The translations under genes and the position numbers were made by a program. This document shows, piece after piece, positions 42,118 through 52,646 of a DNA stretch of 64,000 nucleotides (position 1 is its first letter; every line of letters begins with the position of its first letter). Under the pieces are notes generated by a model that saw only the letters and a program-made list of their open reading frames with translations, had not been told where the DNA came from and searched no databases. The DNA comes from Cylindrotheca closterium (taxonomy: Eukaryota > Bacillariophyta > Bacillariophyceae > Bacillariales > Bacillariaceae): assembly GCA_933822405.4 (NCBI GenBank), contig CAKOGP040000557.1, positions 446,557 to 510,556 of the forward strand, in the 5' to 3' direction.

Positions 42118-43582
42118 CTATCGATTGAAGAATCCCTTCTTTGACTTCTTTTCTCGGACTTCCTTCAGCTTTTGAATCAATTCCTCTTCTTCCTTGCTCA
42201 TATCCTTGGGGATTTCCACCTTCATGGTCACATAGTGATCACCTCTCGAGTTGGGGTCACCCAATCGTGGAGCTCCATTTCCTTTCAGACGCATAACCTG
42301 TCCTGGTTGAGTTCCAGGAGGGACCTTGATGGTGACTTCCCCGTCGACCACTGGAGTCTTGACCGAGTTTCCAAGAATAGCATCAATGTAACTAATGGTC
42401 TCTTCACTGTAGATTTCGGGACCCTCTCGACGGAAGGCTGGATCTTCCTTGACGCGCAAGAAAATGTACAAATCTCCAGAAGGACCGCCGTTTGGACCAG
42501 CATCTCCCTCACCTCGTACTCGAAGCTTGTTTCCATCTTCCACACCAGCGGGGATGGTGACCTTAATTTGTTTGGTCTTTTGGACGACACCTTGTCCACC
42601 ACAAGTTCCGCAATATTCTTCGACCTTTTGACCAGTTCCTCGACAGGTGGGACAAGTTTGTTGTGTTTGGAAGTTTCCGAGTGGCGTTCGGGTAACTTGA
42701 ACAGTAACACCACTACCCCCACAAGTGGGACAAGTACTAATCTTGCTACCGGGCTTGATGCCGTCTCCCGAGCAAGTGTCGCAGGTCTCCAAGTGCCGGA
42801 TGCGGACCTTTTCTTCACCCCCAAAGACACCCGTCTTGAAATCAATTTCCAAGTCGAATCGGAGGTCGTCGCCGACCACTGGACCACGGGTTCGGGTACC
42901 AGCACCACGGCCACCGCCGCCCATGCCGCCGCCACCTCCCATGCCGCCGCCAAAGAAGGAATCGAAAATATCGCCCAAGTCCACCTCTTGACCAAATCCG
43001 GCACCGCCACCAAAGGGAGATCCAGCACTTTGGTCACTGGCAGCGGACGTTCCGATACCTTGTTCTCCGAACATGTCGTACTTTTTCTTCAAGTCGGGAT
43101 CCTTTAGAACTTCGTAAGCACGGTTGACTTCTTGGAACTTTTCGGTAGTGTCTTCATTTGGATTTGCGTCTATGATTTAAAATTTATAAGATTGGTGATG
43201 GTGGTGAGTGATGTCATTGTGAATGCGAACGTGATTGTGAAAGCAAGTCAGCCAGTCAGTTAGGGTTAGCTAGCACTGCTGCAGTATCAATTGATCTCTT
43301 ACCTGGATGGAATTGCTTTGCCAACCTTCGGTAAGCACTCTTGATTTCTTTGGTATCAGCACTGCGATTGATGCCCAAAATTTGGTAGAAATCACGTCCA
43401 GTACGGGTGGACATGTACAAAGAAGTGCGGGTAGATCTTGGTTGGGAAGAAACACCTGGCCCCGCAGTAGAAAAGGAGTTGACTTGGCCTCCCAAACTCT
43501 TTCCTGGTGGTGTGAATGCGCTGGCTTCATTGGCGAGCAAGAGCGCGGCAACAATGGCAGCTGATTTGAATGACATCATCAT
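42118..43582 (-). CDS. dnaJ: Plastid-targeted type I DnaJ (Hsp40) co-chaperone
   Basis: Minus-strand exons 43303-43582 and 42118-43169 join in phase 1 (donor GTAAGA, acceptor CATAG) to give 443 residues. A signal peptide ends in EASAF-TPPG, the diatom plastid-import ASAF motif, followed by a Ser/Arg-rich transit-like region. Then come the J domain ([19 protein letters not shown]; the HPD is rebuilt across the intron), the Gly/Phe region, and four CxxCxGxG zinc repeats ([32 protein letters not shown]). The last are the substrate-binding C-terminal domains. It stimulates plastid Hsp70 ATPase and holds unfolded proteins. It is divergent from the DEX1-like gene. Confidence 0.93.
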
Positions 43583-43984
43583 TATCTTTGTTGTATAAGC
43601 GCAAGAATAGATGAATGAAGGAATGAATCAAGGTAATCTAGTTTGAGTGGTGATATGTTGATTGACACTCTGACTCTCTTTCTCTTCTTTGATGGATGAC
43701 GATGGATGATGGATGAGGAGTCGAATAGAAAACCTCTGTTCGTTGGCTAGTAGTTGAGATAGATGACGTAATCGAAAACAGATGAAATTCCGTATTCTTT
43801 CTACGTAGCGTATCGGTTGGCGGACAGTCGTCGCCACGTGTCATGAAAACATTTCAATTTGCTTTTATCTCAAACGGACACTCTGTCCGTAATGCTGCCG
43901 ACCGATAGATTTCCAAAGCAAAACTCATCGAACCGCGTTCATTACCACCAATGCAAAACAATAACGAACCAATAACCCTCAATC
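43583..43984. other. Intergenic, divergent promoter region
   Basis: 402 bp between the DnaJ and DEX1-like genes. A GATGGATGA-type repeat lies near 43690-43712 and a pyrimidine-rich tract near 43665-43690. I cannot assign heat-shock elements with confidence. Confidence 0.4.
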
Positions 43985-46900
43985 ATGACAAAGCCTGCAG
44001 TAATAATAACTATATACAGCTTAGGATTAGTTTCCAGTATACTCCTCACTCTTGTGGATGCCAATCCTGAATCCAAGCCATACAGTAAGTTTCATTTTGT
44101 CATTGTTGCAGACGAACGAACCAAATCCTTTGCTTTGTTCTCATTTGATATTGTATTATTGTTTCTTTGCGCACGCACCCAACTCATCATCAATCACCAA
44201 TCATCATCATCATCATCATTATGCATAAAGTTCCCTTTCGAACGGATCCATTTGATCAAGAGTGTGTCCACCACAAATTGGAAATACCCGACGATTACAC
44301 CCAAAGCACAATTCGGACCTACGATCCTCCGTCGGCCACGACCCACAACGAACAGTGCCCACTGCAATTCTCCTTGGGGTTGTCCCGGCGGTCGGAACGC
44401 ACCAAACATGCCGATCAATCCTTCACCGTGGTCGATCCTCCCGTCATTTTTCCCATCCTTCCAGCGGATGGACCCGGGAGACAAATTTTGTTCACTACGC
44501 AATACGAACATTTGGAATTAATGACCACGGCCAAGGGAGCTTCCATGAATGCAGACATTAAAGAAGGTCTGGTGGAACATGTGGAATTTCCACTCTTGTT
44601 TGAATCCAGTTCCTTCTTGACGTCTCCCATTATTAGTGACGTCAATCAAGATGGAATTCCAGATGCCATCTTGACGGATTACGATGGTGGAATTTATAGC
44701 ATTGGATTGCAAAACAAGGAAGGAAAACGTTGGTTCGAACGAACCCAAGTGCCGCGGATCTATGTCCGACGCAAGTGGATGGAAAGTTTGGTCAATGAAA
44801 CACTGGGAATTGAAGTGAATGTCAGCGAGGATGAAGAACCAAACCCGGAAGATGGTGAGGAGGGTGCTCCCAAGGACCAAACCTACAAGGCCGAAAAGCC
44901 ACACGATCCTTACCATTCTCGATTTGATTACATTTATGGAACACCAAGTCATCATGAGAATATTTTGAGAGGCGTTTCGGCCGGTGTCATTGGTCAAGAG
45001 TTGGAACAAGTCAACACTTTGGAGCAGAGACGACGTCGACAAGTCCAACACAATGAATTCCTTCCGATAGAAGAGGATAGTATTCCAGAGGACAATTCCG
45101 AAATAAATCCCGAGGACATTCCAGATTACATGCCCGAAAAGGTAGACGCAGAACATCGGAGGCTGCAAGAGGTAGGAATAGTAGATGCCAGTCACCGACG
45201 ACTCCAAGAAGTGACGGAAGAGGAGGAGCAAAAAGAAGGTTGGCATCCACCTCCCGTGGAAGAATATGTGGAACAAGTCACTGAAGGGAATGAAGAGCAA
45301 GGGAATCAACACGAGAGAGAAAACATCTATGGGGACGATCAATTGCAGTACATTGACGATCATCCAGAGAAGGATGCTGCTGCCATTCCAGAAGATGATA
45401 CATACAATGGGGATTACAATGGAAACTTTTATGGAGATGATGAACCAAGGACTGGTGAGATGGATGACCATTATGGAATGTACGATGACATGTATGCTGG
45501 CAGGTATGGTGGCAAGTACTATCATTCCGAGCACGATGAGTACTACAAGGATGAACATTATGTCCGGCTCCCTCCACACATTCTCGCCAACCCCACACTC
45601 ATGGAATTCCCCAAAATGTACAATGACAATGGGGAGCACGAATACCAATTGTTTGTTCCAGTCTCCTATTACATGGATGAAGATGAATACGAAGGTTTCT
45701 TTTCCTACAAACGATTTGATGAAACGGATATTGGAGATGAGACCGAAGTCCAACGAGGCATGTATGTGGCCAGTGCCATTATGGTCTACCAATTCACTGA
45801 ATACAGCAACCGTTGGGGTCGTCAAGAGCATTTGGATTTGAGTGGTGATCACTCGGCACCAGTGAATGCCACTTTGGTGGGTTCCATTCCGTTACGCCAA
45901 GAAAATACCAAAATGGGTGCCTTTGCTCTGAGCAGTCCAACAGTAGCCGACATTGATGGAGACGGTACTTTGGAAGTCTTGATGGGAACCAGTATGGGAA
46001 TTGTGTACTGCGTGGATGGCCGGAACTTGTACAAAAAGGATGGTTGGCCGGTCCAGTTGGAGCACCCAGTGGAGTCGCGAATTTTGGTAGAAGATGTTCG
46101 AGACGATGTCAATCTCGAGATCTTTGTCGCGGATGTTGCTGGCAACATTATTTGTCTAGACGAAAAAGCAAAGTTGTTGTGGCGCCGCGACCTTGTTGGT
46201 AGCTTGCACTTGGGAAACACTGCCGAAGTCATTGCAGCCAGCCAAATGGTCATGGGAGATGTGGATGGAGACGGTATTTTGGACATTGCAATTGTGATGA
46301 AGTTGCGTACTGGGGAAACACAGGTAGCCAATTACCTTTTTGCAATTACTGCGGACACTGGAAAAGACGTTGCAAACTTTCCAGTGCGGGTCGGCACGAC
46401 GACGGATGAACACCAAAAGCAGGTACGGGAAGACTATGTGGTGGAACGAATGCCTGCGCCGCTCCTGGTGGATCTGCACGGAGATCAAAGCTTTCTGAAT
46501 GACTACATCAGAAGAAATGGAGCCAAGTGGGTTCGGCCATTTCGAGGTGTGCCAAGCGCTAATCTCCATGGTGGAAGTGCCAATGGACTGCACATGGTTT
46601 TGCCAATCGATGGAAATGTTGTCATTATGGAAGCCGGATCTGGCTGCTCGCAAAGCGTTGCAATTGGCGAAGATGTCCTTGCAATGGTCCAAGCCGACGA
46701 TGTTCATGGAAAAGGCAGCCTTGACCTTGTGATAACCACCGCCTCGGGCAACATACTAACATTGGAGAGCAAATCGCCATTCCACCCATTGAACGTCTGG
46801 AACAACGGCGATGTGAGAGGAAGGCACAATGGACAGGCTCATGGGTACAGCGCTTCACAAGGTATCTTCGTGCACGATGTCAGTCGCCAATACCGCGATG

Positions 46901-47307
46901 TCTTTGGCGTTTGGATTCCAATCACCTTTGAAATCTTTGACAACCGGCCCAACATTATGAATGAGCCAGACAAACGAATCTACAAAGTAGATCTTCGAGA
47001 AGGAATTGCCAAATCGCGCTTCCGAAAGACGTACAATGCAACAGGCGTGTACACGGAGAAAATGTACATCTCAAGTGGCCCAGGCTACTACACCATCAGT
47101 GTCATGCTAACAACGACACACGGAATCACCTATGAGGACACCTTCCACATTGGCTACAATTTGAGCTACATGGAAGGTTTTGGGACCTTGTTATGGCTTC
47201 CACTCCTAATTGGTGCTGCAACCATTCTTGTCATGGGTGTCCGACAAGCGCAATGGGATGATGAAGAGTATGAAGGAGATGTTCTCGGAAGTCCACTTCC
47301 CGAGTAA
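43985..47307 (+). CDS. DEX1-like FG-GAP repeat membrane protein
   Basis: Exons 43985-44084 and 44231-47307 join in phase 1 (donor GTAAGT, acceptor ATAAAG) to give 1058 residues. The short first exon encodes the signal peptide (AVIITIYSLGLVSSILLTLVDA). The second gives FG-GAP/calcium-binding repeats of integrin-alpha type: SDVNQDGIPDAIL, ADIDGDGTLEVLMG, GDVDGDGILDIAIV. A long acidic Tyr/His/Asp-rich insert lies at about residues 230-480. Near the end a single membrane helix (FGTLLWLPLLIGAATILVMG) precedes a short acidic tail. The layout and motifs match plant DEX1 (defective in exine formation 1), a membrane protein acting in pollen-wall patterning. In a diatom an extracellular-matrix or cell-wall role is plausible but unproven. 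Confidence 0.75.
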
Positions 47308-47415
47308 ACTAGCAGCCAATTTGTAATAGTAAATATTTACTGCTGCTCACCTACAGAGTGCATTGAAAATGAATTGATCTTTTGGAAAATATGAAAGATT
47401 GTCTATAGTATGAGC

Positions 47416-48322
47416 TTATGCTTTTGGTTTCTTAACACTGACACCATCAGAACCAGCGATGATAACAACAGTGGACATATCACAGAAAAGACCATGGTCA
47501 ACGACACCGCAGACGTTCTTAACGTCTTCGGCCATCTTGCGGGCATCCTTGATTGGTGTATCGAAATGAAGATCGACAATGTAGTTTCCGTTATCAGTGA
47601 CTGCAATTTCATCCCCGTCATTGACATTGGAAGACGAGGACCCCATACGTAGTACAGGCTTGCATCCTTCACAAGATGCAAGCCCAGCGACTTGTCGCAT
47701 AGTGTGCTCGTGGCAAAATGGAGTGATTTCGACAGGGACTGGGAATCCAGGTCCAAGGCCATCGGTAAGCTTGGATTCGTCAACTGAAAAAATATGTGAG
47801 TATTATGATTCGACAAAAACCGACAAGGCAACGGCGTGGTCATAACAAGAAATGATGCTTACCAATGACGATGAACTTCTCAGACATGATCTCAACCATC
47901 TTTTCTCTCAAAAGAGCGCCACCGCCTCCCTTGACAAGGTTCAAGTCAGGGTCAACTTCATCCGCTCCATCAATGGAAACATCCAAGTTGGAGTGGGTAT
48001 CAAGAGTAACTAGGGGAATGTCGAGGCTCTCTGCTTGCTCCTTAGTGCGGACAGAAGTGGGGATACAGACAATATCCTTCAATTCACCAGACTTTAGCAA
48101 TTGCCCAACTCTTTCGACGGCGAAGTATGCAGTGGAACCAGTTCCAAGTCCAACGACCATACCACTCTTGACGTAATCATCGACGGCCTTGTATCCGACT
48201 TCCTTCTTCAATTCGTCTTGTGACTTTCCCATTTCTAGACTGATGGTGGATCGGAATGATGTTCTGGTAAGAGGTGCGAAAGCTGTGACAGCAGAGAGGA
48301 AAGCAAGTGAAAGGATGCGCAT
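47416..48322 (-). CDS. rpiA: Ribose-5-phosphate isomerase A, plastid-targeted
   Basis: Minus-strand exons 47863-48322 and 47416-47783 join in phase 1 (donor GTAAGC, acceptor TTTTTCAG) to give 275 residues. I used the ATG at 48322, which begins a signal peptide ending VTAFAPLTR, close to the diatom plastid motif; upstream in-frame ATGs would bury it. The enzyme interconverts ribose-5-phosphate and ribulose-5-phosphate in the Calvin and pentose-phosphate cycles. Active-site motifs: GLGTGSTAYFAV, VSIDGADEVDPDLNLVKGGG with the catalytic Asp and Lys, LLREKMVE, IVVDESKL across the intron, and GVVDHGLF. It faces the DEX1-like gene tail to tail with about 110 bp between. Confidence 0.92.
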
Positions 48323-48631
48323 GATAGCCGATCTATAATTATGCAATTTCGATTGACAAAACGATGGTTGGTATTTTGTCCGATTTGGCATTTTCATGCA
48401 TACGTCAGTCAGTTGAGTCAAAACAAACTGGATTCACGCATGCATGCATGCATGCGATCCACACGTCACCGAAAGATATGAATCTTTGCCAAAAGATGGG
48501 TTCGCGCTTCTTGGACTCTAGTAGATAATACTTCAGCAGGTACCAAATCTAAATCGCAGCTCTACTTCCTCCCAGTCGTTTGCAGCCATCCTACTCTCGT
48601 TTCTGAAGCCTAACTCACAGAGCTCCTGTCC
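48323..48631. other. Intergenic with CATG repeat
   Basis: 309 bp. A run of GCATGCATGCATGCATGC at about 48436-48455 is self-complementary and could form a cruciform. Otherwise nothing is seen. Confidence 0.45.
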
Positions 48632-50352
48632 TCACGTTGGAGTTTTCTTCATTTGCAATACTTCATCTCCCATTGCCTCCAGTTCTTTCATAGCACGTTT
48701 AAAGCAATTGACAAAAAAAGCTGCATCTATTTTGGAGAATACCATAGGAGGCTTCACCACAATAACATTGTCATCAGCCCCATCAATACTCGTCAAAATT
48801 TTATACTTGTCCTTCAGCTGTGTACAAATGAAGGATGTCTCTGCTGTCGCTGGTTCCAGTGTCTTTGAATCTCGAACCAGCTCAATTCCGATAAACAATC
48901 CCGACCCTCTTACGTCACCGACAAGTTCAGTCTCCTCTTTCAACTCTAGAAAGAGCGATTTCAGGTAGGCTCCGACCTCCAGGGCATGCTTCTGCAAGCC
49001 TTTCTTATCAACTACGTCGAGTACGGCCAGCCCAGCTGCGCAACATACTGGGTTCCCTCCAAATGTATTGAAATACTCTACTCCCATTGCTTGAAAGGAG
49101 TCTGCTATTTCCCGCGTGGTAATGACTGCCGCCAAGGGCATTCCATTCCCAAACGGCTTTCCAACCGTCACAATGTCTGGGACAACCTCTTCTGCTCCAT
49201 GCTGAAAGGCCCAGTAGGACGACCCTAACCGACCAAAGCCTGTCTGAACTTCATCAGCAATATAGACACCTCCTGCTGCTCGCACTGCTTCCACACTACG
49301 TCGAAGGTAATTGGTGGGAGGGAGAATCACCCCTGCCACGCTCATTCCTCCTTCAATAAAGAAGGCACCCACAGTCTCTCCGGTCTTTTGGTAGTGCTTG
49401 CAAGCATCCTTGACATATGCGGAGTAGACTTCTCCCGCTGTGTCCGGGTTCCGATAATTGCCACGGTAGATGTCAGGACATGGCACTTTGTAAATGTGTT
49501 TTCCAGGGGTCCCGTACTGCCCATTTGGCACCATTTTGAATTCTTTGCTGTACTCATACTTGTAAGGACTGACCTCCAATATTGACAGCCTGTGTAGTAC
49601 AAAAAAGGAAAGATTAGATCGCAATGCTTTTCGCAATATATATTGCAATCTTGTTCCACTTACGTATGGCCATGATACGCCCGCTCAACTACAATTGTAT
49701 TTTTGGATCCAGTGTGTGCCCTTGCTAATCGCAAGGCCAAATCGTTTGCCTCACTCCCACTATTGACAAAGACCACAACTTCCAATGGATCTGGCAACTT
49801 GTCAGCCAACTTTTTTGCCAATTCTACCGCATTTGGGTGGAGATATCGTGTGTTGGTATTCAATACCGAGACTTGTGTTTGAATGGCCTTCACTACTTCG
49901 GAATTTCCATGACCGACATGTGCCACATTATTGCGAGTGTCCAAATACGGTGTGCCCTCGTCGTCAATCAAGCGTGAACCAGTACCCTGAAAAAGATGGC
50001 AGCAAAAGGAAAGATGAATGTGTAAGAGCTATGATTCGATTAAATAATGATTCACAGAGAAACTCAGATCTATGAAGATCTATGCACTTTTTCAATCATA
50101 TTCCAAATCATCTCAACGTACCCCCATGATCATCAATCCACCAGAGTTTGCGTAGGAAATGCTGACAGATTTCATGAAATGCTTTTGCCGAAGTTCCAAG
50201 ACTTCTTCTCTAGTCATAGGTTTTGCCGACGGGGGGCTCTCCTTTTTTGTTGAGCCATTCTTCTTTTTCGACCGTTCATGGAGAACGACCAGAATTGCCG
50301 TCGCTGTAAATGCGAGTGCTGGCAAGGATGTGTAAATGTCTGACGGCTTCAT
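48632..50352 (-). CDS. Class III PLP transaminase, ethanolamine-phosphate phospho-lyase/AGXT2-like type
   Basis: Three minus-strand exons, 50122-50352, 49664-49986 and 48632-49589, give 503 residues (phases 0 and 2). An N-terminal membrane anchor (YTSLPALAFTATAILVVLHE) and basic linker precede the enzyme. Motifs in order: GTGSRLIDDEGTPYLDTRNN, NSGSEANDLALRLAR (PLP phosphate site), YHGHTLSILEVSPYKY, FFIEGGMSVAGVILPP, YIADEVQTGFGR, and the PLP lysine in VTVGKPFGNGMPLA. The nearest relatives are AGXT2L/ETNPPL enzymes, which split phosphoethanolamine to acetaldehyde, ammonia and phosphate, but AGXT2-like transaminase activity cannot be excluded. The anchor is unusual for this mostly soluble family. 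A GTG at 50391 is in frame but was not chosen. Confidence 0.82.
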
Positions 50353-50557
50353 GCATTCAAAAGAAGAGAGAGATGCACCACACTGTTGCACCAGCTATTT
50401 GAAAAATGCAGAATGCAGATATGCATGAGAGGGCGATTCATCCGACCGCTTAGTCCCGCATCAATGTGACTGACATTGGACACGTGAAAGTTGAAGACAG
50501 ATTGCAAAAGTTGAAGATCATAACCAGAGGTTAAACTCAACACGAACTTTCAGAAGA

Positions 50558-51622
50558 ATGTTCCTAATGAGGAGAGCTTCATTTCTTGCTACTCTTTTTG
50601 TACTCGGCTGCTCTGCCCAGAATCGACCAGATCCTCAAGCCTTCATCAATGGAAGAGCATGGATGATTGATGAAACCAATTTTCCAAAACATTATGCTCG
50701 CTTTCCTCCAAACGACAAGATACATCACAAGAAGGGTGCGTTATCCTACTATGTTTTGAACAATGAGAAGAAGGTTCTATATGTACCCAATTTTGTGAAT
50801 GAGACGGTTGCGCATGATATCCAATTGTTTTGCATCGAAGGGAAACGATTTACCGACAGCCGAATCCGAGGAACCACCAGTGATGGAAGCAATGTTGAAA
50901 AGAATGATCATCGAACGAGGTAGGTAGAATAGCTTGGATATCACGTATGTATAATATACGAGGGTGGCGATGCAATTTCTAATGTCAATATCCTGCCCCC
51001 AGTGAATCTTGTCCGTTGGTTCCAGCAGCTGCCTACCTCTCGAATCCTCGCTTCCAAGAAATGTTGGAGCAAGACCCATTGCCACCACAGGTAGCTCAGG
51101 TGGCCCGTGAAGTAGATGTATCTTGGGATATTGCAGTTCGATCGTCGGAATTGTTGGGGGTAAATCCCCACTTGGTGGAATCCTTGCAAGTGGTCCGATA
51201 CACTAGTCCAGATGCCGAATACAAATTGCACCACGACCATGGAGGTAAGGTTGGCTTTGAAGTATGATGTCATGTGATGAAACTATGATTTTAAAGCGCT
51301 TTTCTGACAATTGAATGCAACCTTTGCTGTAGGTTACTATGGAAAAAGTAGTGAACACCGATCTTGGACCATGCTAATATTCTTGAACGATGTGGAAAAT
51401 GCTGGGGGTCATACGTCCTTCCCCAAGCTGAATTTAGAAGTTGTCCCACGAGGAGGCGATGCCTTGGTATGGTCCAATACGATCGACTCCAAAGTGGACG
51501 AGGACATGGTGCATGCTGGAAAGCCTCCTTCCAAGGCGGGAGTCGAGAAGTATGCTGTCAATGTTTGGTTTGGGGAAGAATCCTTTGAAAATCGTATAAA
51601 AGAGGGGCAAACGTGGTCATAG
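50558..51622 (+). CDS. Prolyl 4-hydroxylase alpha-subunit-like dioxygenase
   Basis: Exons 50558-50919, 51003-51244 and 51333-51622 (phases 2 and 1) give 297 residues. A signal peptide (MRRASFLATLFVLGCSAQ) is followed by the usual P4H core: RYTSPDAEYKLHHDHGGYY with the iron ligands H-x-D, WTMLIFLNDVENAGGHTSFP, VPRGGDALVWSN, the distal His in DMVHAGKPP, and the 2-oxoglutarate Lys in VEKYAVNVWF. This is the classic collagen/hydroxyproline-type P4H, without ankyrin repeats, and is not closely related to the pair at 1.5 and 9.3 kb. It probably modifies secreted cell-wall proteins in the ER. The gene starts about 200 bp from the divergent transaminase gene. Confidence 0.88.
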
Positions 51623-51735
51623 CTCATTGCGTTCTACTACTGTAGTGTATTATGCCAGATTTGAATACATTACAATGGGCAATTGCTAACTGTTCATCTT
51701 TTTGTTATTAGCCCATTTTTGATTTGGCAACCATT

Positions 51736-52416
51736 TCAAAATCCGACAGCTGATATAGGTGGTTTATGTGAGACCCAAGGATAAGCAGCATGGTTCGTTC
51801 CAACAGTAGTATACCAGTTGGGTACAGGAAGTCCCGCTGTTCTTGTCATGACAGCAGTAGCACTGTTTCCGTCTGTGGTGAAGCTTCTACTTGTAGTAGT
51901 ATTAGCAGTTTGTCCACTAGTGGTAGACAGAGAATTCTCTCGGGCACCCTGACTATTTGCTTCACCCAAAAAGAAGCCCTTCCATTGAATTCTCCGTGGC
52001 GAAGTTCCTATATTCTGCTGCTTGGCAACTGTAGTGGTGGAAGATAGTAAAGACGCTTGGTAATATTGCGTACTCTCATGAAAATCCCATGCTTCTTGGA
52101 AAGGTGCTGATTCCCTTGGAATGTCTCTTGGTAGAAGCGGACTTTTGCTAATGAAATAGAACCTCTTTTTCCTTTTCTTTTTCCCTTCCTTTGTTGTTTG
52201 CAGGATATTCTTTACTCGTCGCGCGACATGAATTTCGCCAGTAAAAACTTTTGTAAGAGCAGCATTGAGTGTATAGGAAGCATACACAACATTGTGCTTT
52301 TTGATAATGCAACGAATCACTTCCTCTGCTGGCAGCCATCTGTCATGACACATTTTCCTTTTGGCCATTTTCCAGAACGCCTCGGAATGATGTTGGTGCA
52401 GATTTTTTCGTTCCAT
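51736..52416 (-). CDS. Basic protein of unknown function
   Basis: 226 residues, intronless, ATG at 52416. The first 90 residues look structured and basic (EAFWKMAKRKMCHDRWLPAEE, then IKKHNVVYASYTLNAALTKVF) and end in a strong basic run (GKKKRKKRF) that could be a nuclear signal. The remainder is Ser/Thr-rich and disordered. No family recognised. The start codon lies only 20 bp from a 210 bp tetranucleotide repeat, which therefore forms its 5' UTR or core promoter. Confidence 0.5.
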   Translation of the reverse strand: MERKNLHQHHSEAFWKMAKRKMCHDRWLPAEEVIRCIIKKHNVVYASYTLNAALTKVFTGEIHVARRVKNILQTTKEGKKKRKKRFYFISKSPLLPRDIPRESAPFQEAWDFHESTQYYQASLLSSTTTVAKQQNIGTSPRRIQWKGFFLGEANSQGARENSLSTTSGQTANTTTSRSFTTDGNSATAVMTRTAGLPVPNWYTTVGTNHAAYPWVSHKPPISAVGF

Positions 52417-52436
52417 TTTCTCGATATCGTCTTATC

Positions 52437-52549
52437 GAATGAATGAATGAATCAATCAATGAATCAATCAATGAATCAATCAATGAATCAATCAATGAAT
52501 CAATCAATGAATCAATCAATGAATCAATCAATGAATCAATGAATCAATG

Positions 52550-52646
<97 letters not shown>
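52437..52646. repeat. Tetranucleotide microsatellite (GAAT/CAAT), about 210 bp
   Basis: The left half is a higher-order repeat of GAATCAATCAAT (12 bp), and the right half becomes pure CAAT. No interruption longer than one unit is visible. It sits directly upstream of the gene at 51736-52416. Confidence 0.95.

Noticed and set aside
42172..43107. A 311-codon plus-strand frame antisense to DnaJ
   Set aside because: DnaJ has all domain signatures and matching splice sites; the antisense frame has none and is explained by codon bias.
44518..45852. A 444-codon open frame on the minus strand
   Set aside because: It lies entirely antisense to the DEX1-like gene. Its hydrophobic, motif-free translation mirrors the acidic His/Tyr-rich insert on the plus strand, so it is a composition effect.
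52437..52646. Considered as a CRISPR-like array because of regular short repeats
   Set aside because: There are no spacers. It is a simple tetranucleotide microsatellite in a eukaryotic genome.
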